NCBI GenBank assembly: GCA_045601405.1
Contig: JAZRZO010000082.1
Coordinates: 1-20,858 of the forward strand
Direction of reading: 5' to 3'
DNA length: 20,858 nt
Source of the DNA: RGIG5612 sp045601405
Lineage (GTDB): Bacteria > Bacillota > Clostridia > Lachnospirales > Lachnospiraceae
Shown: piece by piece, positions 14,495 through 20,796 of the stretch
Numbering within the stretch: position 1 is the stretch's first letter
Layout of the letters: every line of letters starts with the position of its first letter
Made by a program: the position numbers and the translations under genes
The notes under the pieces: model-generated
Databases searched by the model: none
Told to the model about the DNA's origin: nothing
What the model saw: the letters and a program-made list of their open reading frames with translations, nothing else

Positions 14495-15700
14495 TTATTC
14501 AACAGTTTTTATTTTTAAGCCGGCTTTTTCCGTTACCGTAAAGAAATCCGGCCAGCTTTTTTCGACCGCATCCGCATTTTCCATAACCGCCCCCGTCAGC
14601 GACGCCGGTATAGTAAGCGCCATTGCTATCCTGTGGTCGTTATGAACAGACAGCACCTGCTCCGGTTTTTTTATCGTGCCTTTATGTATTATCACTTCGT
14701 TATCTTTTATTTCCGACGATATCCCAAACTTTTTCAATTCCCTGGCCATCGCCTGAGCTCTGTCACTTTCTTTTATCCTTAGCCTTTTTGTTCCGGTGAA
14801 TCTTCCGCCGTTCTTTACTGCTGCCACCGCAAAAAGCACCGGCCCCAGATCCGGTGTGTCCGAAATATCTATTACTGCCCCTTCCTTATCAAGCTCTCTG
14901 AAAAAAGCGGGGCACGACTTGTCTCCCTGAACGCTGTCCGCGTCCGTTCCCGTTATCTCAAGCTCTGAGCCTGTTTCGTTGAACGCGTAAAGGAAAGCCG
15001 CGTTAGACCAGTCTCCCTCCACCTTTAGATATTCAGCTTTATATTTCTGGCCGCCTTTTATATAAAAAGTATTTGGTTCCTTCTCTGTGACCCGGATGCC
15101 GCATTTTCCCATCACGTCTATGGTTATATCTATGTAAGCGCGGCTTTCAACAGGTGCGATCACTTTTATTACGCTGTCCTCTTTAAGAAGGGAAAGCGCA
15201 AACAGCATACCTGTAATGTACTGGCTGCTTACATCTCCTCTGATGTTGTATGCTCCGGCCTCGAGCCTTCCTCTTATATCAATTCTTCCATTCTGTTTAT
15301 CGAAAGAAACGGCTTTTCCGTCAAATACCTCTTCGTAAACCTCTATGCCGCGCTCCATAAGCCTTTCCGTTCCGGTGAAAACTCCGCCTCCGGTAAGCGC
15401 AAGCGCGATCGGGATGAAAAATCTGAGAGAACTCCCGCTTTCCCCGCACGAAAAAACAGGGCGCGTTATCCCGCCTGATGTTTGCTTTATCGTGACCGCG
15501 GTACCGTCATGGGTGCATTCCGCTCCAAGAGCACTGATACATGCCAGCGTGGCTTTCATATCCCCGCTCCGGGATATTCCGTCCACCTTGCAGCCTCCCT
15601 CTGTAAATGCCGCGCATATCAGCATCCTGTGAGCATAGCTTTTTGACGGCGGCGCTTCTATGCGGCCTTTTAATTTTCCCGGTCTTATTTCCAGCTTCAT
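14495..15700 (-). CDS. aroA: 3-phosphoshikimate 1-carboxyvinyltransferase (EPSP synthase)
   Basis: This enzyme adds enolpyruvate to shikimate 3-phosphate. The 401-residue product is somewhat shorter than the usual 420-430. It shows PPSKSYAHR (17-25), SSQ (158-160), a catalytic aspartate in TPDLGP (Asp284), RIKESDRAQAM (308-318) and NDHRIAMA (354-361). The glyphosate-contact loop reads GESGSSLRFF (86-95) instead of the E. coli GNAGTAMRPL, so the position of Pro101 is a phenylalanine. Its ATG overlaps the aroEK stop in an ATGA, indicating translational coupling. Confidence 0.96.
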   Translation of the reverse strand: MKLEIRPGKLKGRIEAPPSKSYAHRMLICAAFTEGGCKVDGISRSGDMKATLACISALGAECTHDGTAVTIKQTSGGITRPVFSCGESGSSLRFFIPIALALTGGGVFTGTERLMERGIEVYEEVFDGKAVSFDKQNGRIDIRGRLEAGAYNIRGDVSSQYITGMLFALSLLKEDSVIKVIAPVESRAYIDITIDVMGKCGIRVTEKEPNTFYIKGGQKYKAEYLKVEGDWSNAAFLYAFNETGSELEITGTDADSVQGDKSCPAFFRELDKEGAVIDISDTPDLGPVLFAVAAVKNGGRFTGTKRLRIKESDRAQAMARELKKFGISSEIKDNEVIIHKGTIKKPEQVLSVHNDHRIAMALTIPASLTGAVMENADAVEKSWPDFFTVTEKAGLKIKTVE

Positions 15701-16947
15701 AACTTAGCTCTTATTTCTTGTATTGCTCTTTCCGCCACCTCATCTGCCGTGCCGGATCCGTTTATTATAATATCAGCACATGAAGTGTATATTTCATAGC
15801 GTTTTTCATAAAGGTCTTCAAGGGCTCTCCTGCTTGAAGATAACGGTCTGCTGTCCGTAGTTATAAGCTCTTTAAGCGGCCGGTCTATAAATACGAGAGT
15901 GCCTGTCATCTTTAATGCTCTTACATTCTCCGATCTGAGTACAGCGCCTCCCCCTATTGCTATTACTGTGTTTTCTTTCATCGCGGCCGCCTTTACCGCC
16001 TCCGTTTCCATGTCCCTGAAGGCTTCCTCACCGCTTGAGGCGAAGATGTCTTTGATCTCGCGGCCTGCCCTGTCAACTATCATGTCGTCAGTATCCGCAA
16101 GATCCTTGCCGAGGATCCCGGCTATCATACCTCCCACAGTGGTCTTTCCGCAGGACGGCATCCCGCAGAGCACTATGTTTTCTTTTTGCGAAAGCACTGC
16201 TTTATATGCCTTTGCTATATCCTCTTCCTTAGCCTCGTTTCCCGTAAAAAGCGCGGATGCATATACCGCCTGAGCAGACAGCATATACAGTCCTCCCTCA
16301 GCCTTTATCCCTTTTTCCTGAGCATCCAGTACGAGCTGAGTTCTCAGCGGATTATAAACAGCGTCTATCACGACTTCCAGCTCCGGAAACTCCGATATGT
16401 TCAGCGGCCTGTTTTCCGTGTAAGGGAACATACCGCAGGGAGTTGTATTTATTATCAATTGAGCATCGCGATGCTCTTCCGAGGCTTCCTCATACGTTAT
16501 CACGCTGTCGCCGGAATCTTTTTTTCGTGAGACCTTATATATTTCCTCAGCGCCGTTTGACATGAGCACAGCCTTCGCCGTTTTGGAGGTTCCGCCTGTT
16601 CCGAGTATAAGAACCTTCTTTCCGGCCGCCGTTATCCCCGTTTTTTTGAGCAGCGCATTCATCCCGCCAAAGTCAGTATTATAGCCCTTCAGTCTCCCGG
16701 CCGTATTTACGATAGTGTTGACCGCGCCGATCTGCTCCGCCCTCTCAGAGATATCGTCGAGGAATGCGATCACATCCTGCTTGTAGGGTATGGTCACGTT
16801 GATCGCTTTGAATTCACGTCTTTTAAGAAACCCCGGCAGATCAGCCGGAGGGATCTCCCTGATAACATATTCATATCCCGCGATCTGCTCATGTATCTGT
16901 TTAGAGTAGCTGTGGGACAGGTGTTCACCGATCAGTCCATATTGCAT
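15697..16947 (-). CDS. aroE-aroK: bifunctional shikimate dehydrogenase / shikimate kinase
   Basis: The 416-residue fusion carries two consecutive pathway steps. Residues 1 to about 252 are AroE: SHSYSKQIH (11-19), NVTIPYK with the catalytic Lys56, YNTDFGG with Asp92, a GTGGTSKT nucleotide-binding loop (116-123) and YNPLRT (198-203). Residues about 256-416 are AroK: P-loop GMPSCGKTT (262-270), the DTDD shikimate-binding aspartates (285-288), GGGAV (332-336) and the lid arginine in DSRPL (Arg367). Key residues of both activities are present. The ATG has GAGGAG upstream. It lies 157 bp after aroC, with repeat copy C in the gap, and overlaps aroA by 4 bp. Confidence 0.95.
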   Translation of the reverse strand: MQYGLIGEHLSHSYSKQIHEQIAGYEYVIREIPPADLPGFLKRREFKAINVTIPYKQDVIAFLDDISERAEQIGAVNTIVNTAGRLKGYNTDFGGMNALLKKTGITAAGKKVLILGTGGTSKTAKAVLMSNGAEEIYKVSRKKDSGDSVITYEEASEEHRDAQLIINTTPCGMFPYTENRPLNISEFPELEVVIDAVYNPLRTQLVLDAQEKGIKAEGGLYMLSAQAVYASALFTGNEAKEEDIAKAYKAVLSQKENIVLCGMPSCGKTTVGGMIAGILGKDLADTDDMIVDRAGREIKDIFASSGEEAFRDMETEAVKAAAMKENTVIAIGGGAVLRSENVRALKMTGTLVFIDRPLKELITTDSRPLSSSRRALEDLYEKRYEIYTSCADIIINGSGTADEVAERAIQEIRAKL

Positions 16948-16971
16948 TTCTATCTCCTCATCTGTGCATGA

Positions 16972-17016
16972 CCCTCATCCGGCTCTTCGGGTCGCCGTCC
17001 CCAGGAGGGGAAAGGC
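16972..17016 (+). repeat. CTCATCC/AGGAGGGG leader module before repeat copy C
   Basis: CCCTCATCC (16972-16980), a GGCTCTTCGGGTC segment, a CCCC/GGGG hairpin (16999-17002 with 17007-17010) and AAAGGC repeat the module seen upstream of copies B and D. It lies within the aro operon, antisense to its transcription. Confidence 0.5.
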
Positions 17017-17029
17017 TTTGTGTAAACCC

Positions 17030-17097
17030 CGCTGAAGCTGCATATATATCGACGGGCGGCTAACCCGGCGCCCGTCGATATATATGCTAAGAGGCGT
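17030..17097 (+). repeat. TAACCCGGC long-palindrome repeat, copy C, inside the aro operon
   Basis: A perfect 19-bp stem joins GCATATATATCGACGGGCG (17040-17058) to its exact complement at 17069-17087, around a 10-nt loop GCTAACCCGG. Unlike the other copies it has no GA/GA internal loop, because the right inner arm reads CGCCCGTC rather than GTCGCCCG. The outer CCCGCC/GGCGGG arms are decayed. Transcription of the operon must pass through it. No T-run follows, so it need not terminate. Confidence 0.8.
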
Positions 17098-17104
17098 GAT
17101 ATCA

Positions 17105-18109
17105 CTAAAACGACGAAGCAAGCAGGTCACAGATCACAATAGCCGTGACACTGTCTATCACCGGGCAGACCCGTCTTATTATCGCAGGGTCATGTCTCCC
17201 TTTTATCCCGAATTCAATATTTTCATCCTTCAGAAGATCAATAGACTTCTGCATGCGGCTGATAGATGCGGTAGGTTTTACAGCGCACCGGAAAACGACC
17301 GGCATTCCGTTAGTGATGCCGCCGTTGATCCCGCCATTATTGTTAGTTACAGTTGATACATTTCCTCTTCCGTCCGTCACAAAAGCATCATTAGCCTCGC
17401 TGCCTTTCATATCCGCGATGGCAAAACCTGCTCCGAATTCCACACCTTTTATCCCTCCGATACTGAAGAGGATGTGTGAAAGAGCGCTTTCCACGCTGTC
17501 AAACCACGGCTCGCCAAGCCCTGCCGGAAGGCCTGTTATCACAGTTTCGGTAATACCTCCCACACTGTCTCCGCTTTTGGCAGCCTCTTCGATCTTCGCC
17601 GTCATTTCCTCAGTAAGCGCACCGCTGCCCTCGATCCCGGCGCATTTTCTTATTATCGTTTCTATCTTTATTCCCTTTTTTTCAAGGTAAGGTATGAGGA
17701 TGCCTCCGGCTGCCGCAAGTGCCGCCGTTATCCTCCCGGAAAAATGCCCGCCTCCGCGATAGTCCTCAGCTCCACGGTATTTAACATGAGCTGTGTAGTC
17801 CGCGTGGGACGGCCTTGCTTTTCCCTGATCATAGTCCCCGCTCCTTGTGTTCTCATTCGGGATAACAATGGTCAGCGCAGTGCCGCAGGTTTTATTGTTA
17901 AAAACACCGCTTACAATGCTGAACCTGTCTTCCTCAACGCGCGGCGTCTCCGTCCGTCCTTTGGGCCTTCTCTTTTCCAGATGCTCCTTTATCTTTTCCT
18001 CATCAACCGTTATCCCCGGCTCCAGACCGTCTATTACAATACCTACAGCTGGCCCGTGGCTTTCGCCGAATAAAGTTACCGTTAATGAATTTCCGAATGT
18101 GTTTCTCAT
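17105..18109 (-). CDS. aroC: chorismate synthase
   Basis: AroC removes phosphate from EPSP to give chorismate, using reduced FMN. The 334-residue product is slightly short of the common 350-390 but carries the signatures: FGESHGPAVG near residue 14, EKRRPKG and TPRVEEDR near 45-63, RPSHADYTAHVKY and DYRGGGHFSGR near 98-126. The NNNGGINGGITNGMPV segment lies near 255-270. The ATG at 18109 is ten bases from the aroB stop, and the weak ribosome binding site TAGGA overlaps that stop, so translation is probably coupled to aroB. Confidence 0.95.
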   Translation of the reverse strand: MRNTFGNSLTVTLFGESHGPAVGIVIDGLEPGITVDEEKIKEHLEKRRPKGRTETPRVEEDRFSIVSGVFNNKTCGTALTIVIPNENTRSGDYDQGKARPSHADYTAHVKYRGAEDYRGGGHFSGRITAALAAAGGILIPYLEKKGIKIETIIRKCAGIEGSGALTEEMTAKIEEAAKSGDSVGGITETVITGLPAGLGEPWFDSVESALSHILFSIGGIKGVEFGAGFAIADMKGSEANDAFVTDGRGNVSTVTNNNGGINGGITNGMPVVFRCAVKPTASISRMQKSIDLLKDENIEFGIKGRHDPAIIRRVCPVIDSVTAIVICDLLASSF

Positions 18110-18119
18110 ATTCTTTGTC

Positions 18120-19124
18120 CTACAATAAACTGATAAGCTCCTTTGCTTCCGTTTCGTTTATATCGCGCATCCTGAACGTGCCTATGCTGTCTGAAAATAC
18201 CGCGCTGATGCTTCCTTTTCCGGACTTTTTATCATGAAGGATGTACGGCATGAGCTGCGCCGGGTCCGCGCTGTATGATGTGGGAAGACCATGCTTTTCG
18301 AGTACAGGCTTGAGCTCCGCTCTAACCTCTTGGCTGCACATCGGGATCATCCCGAGAGCCACGCACTCACCATGAAGCAATCTTCCCGCCCCTTCGCTCT
18401 CTATCGCGTGTCCGATAGTGTGGCCGAAATTGAGGATCCTTCTTAATCCGTTTTCCTTAGGGTCTTTTTCCACTACTTCTTTTTTTATCAGGAGAGAGCG
18501 CTCTATCACTCTGTCTATATCCTTGCTGATGTCATCAGTGTCCCTGATAAGCTCAAACAACTCTCTGTCACTTGTGACAGACATCTTTATGCTCTCCGCA
18601 AGCCCTGCTGCGAACTGCCTTTTATCAAGAGTTTTCAGAACAGCCGGGTCTATCAGTACCTTTTTCGGCTGATAGAATGCGCCCACTATGTTTTTTACAC
18701 CGTCAAGGTCCACCGCGGTTTTTCCGCCTATGGATGAATCCACCTGTGACAGGAGCGTGGTGGGAATATTATAAAAATCCACCCCGCGCATATAGCACGC
18801 CGCGGCAAAGCCGGAAAGATCTCCCACAACGCCTCCTCCGACCGCTACCACACAGTCTTTTCTGGTGAAGGAGCAGGAAAGCATCTGTGAAAGAAGGTTC
18901 TGAAAGAACATAAGGCTTTTACTCTTTTCGCCCACCGGGACAGTAACCATGACCGCATCAGCGCACCGGTCCGCTACCCTAAGCGCATATTCAGACGGCA
19001 CGCCCGAATCCGTAACTATCAGGACCCTTCGGTCAAGATCCAGATATTCTCCCGCTTTATCCAGCGCTCCGCGTTCAAGCACTATCTCATATGATTCATT
19101 TTTAATCTCAACCGGTATGATCAT
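18120..19124 (-). CDS. aroB: 3-dehydroquinate synthase
   Basis: AroB converts DAHP to 3-dehydroquinate. I start it at the ATG at 19124 (334 residues, MIIPVEIKNESYEIVLERG). The open frame extends to 19175, but that portion lies inside pheA. NAD binding is marked by VAVGGGVVGDLSGF and the IPTTLLSQVDSSIGGK segment. The zinc ligands are the glutamate of GLAESIK and the histidines of NFGHTIGH and LLHGECV. The start lies inside the last codons of pheA (17-bp overlap) with only a weak GAAG upstream, so translation is likely coupled to pheA. Confidence 0.95.
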   Translation of the reverse strand: MIIPVEIKNESYEIVLERGALDKAGEYLDLDRRVLIVTDSGVPSEYALRVADRCADAVMVTVPVGEKSKSLMFFQNLLSQMLSCSFTRKDCVVAVGGGVVGDLSGFAAACYMRGVDFYNIPTTLLSQVDSSIGGKTAVDLDGVKNIVGAFYQPKKVLIDPAVLKTLDKRQFAAGLAESIKMSVTSDRELFELIRDTDDISKDIDRVIERSLLIKKEVVEKDPKENGLRRILNFGHTIGHAIESEGAGRLLHGECVALGMIPMCSQEVRAELKPVLEKHGLPTSYSADPAQLMPYILHDKKSGKGSISAVFSDSIGTFRMRDINETEAKELISLL

Positions 19125-20214
19125 CTTCGTTATAATATGTGCCGACAAGCTTAAGGTCACCGCACACAGCGCCAAGCTCCGCCATCATATCCACTCCGTT
19201 CTCTGAAGATATATTCCCTTCAGCTTCTATGTAAAAATAATAGTTCCATAACAATTCCTTGCGGGGGCGGCTCTTCAGGTTTCTCATATTAAAGCCGTGC
19301 GCGCCTATTATATCGAGCGTCATCGCAAGAGAGCCCGCCTCATTCGGTATCGTGAACATAAGTATGAAGCTGCACTTCTCATTGCCTATGTCCTTTGGAA
19401 GGAGGTTAAGGCTTCTGGAAAAGACCCCGAACCTGGAGGAATTGTTTCTGTCTGTGTGAACCTTGCGCTCAAGGATGTCCAGCCCGAGCAGCTCCGCCGT
19501 CTCCTCTGAAGCAAGAGCAGCTACCGTCGGATCATTTTGCTCTCTGACATATTTTGCGGCACGCGCCGTGTTCGAGAACTCCTGTGTTTCAAAGCCTCTT
19601 TTCTTTATGTATGCGTCACACTGCTGCAGAGCCTTCGGATGACTTATCACAGTTTTTATCCTGCTGATATCAGCACCCTTAAGCCCTATCAGGTTCTGCT
19701 CTATATCGAGGTTTAATACCCTGTTGATGAAAAGGCTTCCGGAAAATGCAAGATCCATGACCGCGCCGACTTCTCCCGCGTAGTTATTTTCAAAAGGAAG
19801 CACTGCGCAGTCAACCTCTCCGTCCTCTGCCGCCTTGTAGGCCTGTTCAAATCCCGCATATGACACCAGCACGCTGCCCGGAAACATCCGCCGCGCCGCT
19901 ATGTAAGCGTAAGCGCCCTCAACGCCGCTGTACCCCACCTTCATTCCGCTCATCAGTTTTTCCTGGTAGGCGCATGAATTTTTGATAACGTTCTTCTGAA
20001 AGTCCACATAGTACGGTCTTATTTCTTCGTCCGAAATGCGGCTTCCGGCTGCCTCTATTATCGCACCCTCTCTGGCATTATCCTTAACAGGAAGGGAGCG
20101 TTCCTTTTTATATTCGCCCACATCATGGCTTACCTTCATGCGTTCCTCAAACAGCCTTGCCATTTCAGTGTCTATCGCATCTATTTTTTTCCTGTATTCT
20201 TCAAGTTTTCCCAA
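19108..20214 (-). CDS. pheA: bifunctional chorismate mutase / prephenate dehydratase
   Basis: This 368-residue protein turns chorismate into phenylpyruvate. Residues 1 to about 85 form an AroQ-type chorismate mutase helix bundle (IDAIDTEMARLFEERM). Residues about 92-268 form the prephenate dehydratase, with FENNYAGEV (141-149) and NSSRF (258-262) in place of the usual N-x-TRF. Residues about 280-360 form an ACT regulatory domain with GSLA (294-297) and KSRP (314-317) where E. coli has GALA and ESRP. The start codon is TTG at 20214, since a TGA lies in frame six bases upstream; GGGAGG sits nine bases before it. It heads the aro operon. Confidence 0.95.
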   Translation of the reverse strand: MGKLEEYRKKIDAIDTEMARLFEERMKVSHDVGEYKKERSLPVKDNAREGAIIEAAGSRISDEEIRPYYVDFQKNVIKNSCAYQEKLMSGMKVGYSGVEGAYAYIAARRMFPGSVLVSYAGFEQAYKAAEDGEVDCAVLPFENNYAGEVGAVMDLAFSGSLFINRVLNLDIEQNLIGLKGADISRIKTVISHPKALQQCDAYIKKRGFETQEFSNTARAAKYVREQNDPTVAALASEETAELLGLDILERKVHTDRNNSSRFGVFSRSLNLLPKDIGNEKCSFILMFTIPNEAGSLAMTLDIIGAHGFNMRNLKSRPRKELLWNYYFYIEAEGNISSENGVDMMAELGAVCGDLKLVGTYYNEDDHTG

Positions 20215-20228
20215 TTTTCATATCCTCC

Positions 20229-20286
20229 CGGACTGTCCGCACAATATCCGAGAATTTTATCACTGTTATTTTGACATAGTCAATAT
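20229..20286 (-). promoter_or_regulatory. pheA-aro operon promoter with two inverted repeats
   Basis: On the minus strand, -35 TTGACT (20278-20283) and an extended -10 TGATAAAAT (hexamer 20254-20259) are 18 bp apart, starting transcription near 20247. The -35 lies within the inverted repeat TTGACTATGTCAA (20271-20283), whose arms extend to 7 of 8 matching bases over 20268-20286. A second perfect inverted repeat, CGGAC-T-GTCCG (20229-20239), lies between the start site and the ribosome binding site. Either could be an operator; no regulator can be named. Confidence 0.7.
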
Positions 20287-20360
20287 CGAAATAGCGGGTG
20301 AACTAACGTATTCCTGCCATCAATCCATGTTGTAAAGAAGATAGTTGCTTTGTTTTCCAT
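20280..20360 (-). CDS. possible 26-codon small ORF upstream of pheA
   Basis: An ATG at 20360 is preceded by AAAAGGAG at good spacing. It opens a 26-residue frame beginning MENKATIFFTTW and ending LFRY, with TGA at 20280-20282 inside the pheA -35 box. Five of 26 residues are aromatic (three Phe, one Trp, one Tyr). It could be an aromatic leader peptide or a gene remnant. However, the strong pheA promoter lies downstream of it and no terminator-antiterminator fold follows, which argues against classical attenuation. I do not recognise the peptide. Confidence 0.4.
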   Translation of the reverse strand: MENKATIFFTTWIDGRNTLVHPLFRY

Positions 20361-20389
20361 TGTCAGTTCTCCTTTTCATTATTCTCGTG

Positions 20390-20414
20390 TTCATCCCGGA
20401 GGGGGGGGAAGGCC
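20390..20414 (+). repeat. truncated CCGGAGGGG leader module before the repeat array
   Basis: TTCATCCCGGAGGGG followed by a G-run and AAGGCC is a shortened version of the module at 6020 and 16972. It again lies directly upstream of a palindromic repeat. Confidence 0.45.
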
Positions 20415-20419
20415 ATGAC

Positions 20420-20498
20420 CCCGCCGAAGATGCAATATATATCGACGGGCGACTAACCCGGCATGTGTCACACGGATATATATATGCTTCGAGGCGGG
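20420..20498 (+). repeat. TAACCCGGC long-palindrome repeat, copy D (chimaeric arms)
   Basis: The outer arms are CCCGCC (20420-20425) and GGCGGG (20493-20498). The left inner arm is the CGGGCGAC type (20446-20453), as in copies A and B, but the right inner arm is GTCACACG (20467-20474), as in copies E and F. This leaves two mismatches in the inner stem. The middle AT stem has a small length difference. It is the first unit of the tandem array. Confidence 0.8.
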
Positions 20499-20518
20499 AT
20501 GGCGGTGAAGTCTAAGAC

Positions 20519-20596
20519 CCCGCCGATGATGCATATATATCGAAGTGTGACTAACCCGGCACTCGTCACACAGAGATATATATGCATTGAGGCGGG
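20519..20596 (+). repeat. TAACCCGGC long-palindrome repeat, copy E
   Basis: A 78-bp palindrome in tandem with D after a 20-bp linker. The inner arms are GTGTGAC (20545-20551) and GTCACAC (20565-20571), with the loop TAACCCGGCACTC. Compared with copies A and B, both inner arms have changed together and the stem is intact. Confidence 0.85.
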
Positions 20597-20616
20597 ATTG
20601 CAGTGAAGTCTATTAA

Positions 20617-20694
20617 CCCGCCGAAGATGCATATATATCGAAGTGTGACTAACCCGGCACTCGTCACACGGAGATATATATGCTTCGAGGCGGG
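20617..20694 (+). repeat. TAACCCGGC long-palindrome repeat, copy F
   Basis: A 78-bp palindrome nearly identical to E, after a 20-bp linker. The inner arms GTGTGAC (20643-20649) and GTCACAC (20663-20669) flank the same 13-nt loop. The linkers D-E and E-F are also related, sharing GTGAAGTCTA, so the repeating unit is about 98 bp. Confidence 0.85.
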
Positions 20695-20716
20695 ATCGTA
20701 AGGTAACAGCATCAAT

Positions 20717-20749
20717 CCCGGCTCGCTTCATATATATTTTCGGGTGCGT
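20717..20749 (+). repeat. degenerate left half of a fourth array unit (copy G)
   Basis: CCCGGC, then TCATATATAT, then CGGGTG are spaced like the left half of the palindrome. The start lies 100 bp after that of F, in register with the array. The loop and right half are missing. Confidence 0.5.
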
Positions 20750-20796
20750 ACTTCCTTCGCCTGTGGTTCTAATACCTTTCTCCGGCTTTTTGACGC

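Noticed and set aside
20203..20224. A six-codon ATG frame (MKIGKT) overlapping the TTG start of pheA
   Set aside because: The ATG is only a few bases after GGGAGG, too close for efficient use. The TTG nine bases away fits better and starts the long gene.
20420..20749. The tandem array as a CRISPR
   Set aside because: The repeated unit is a 78-bp palindrome and the 20-bp linkers are related to one another rather than unique. No cas genes are present.
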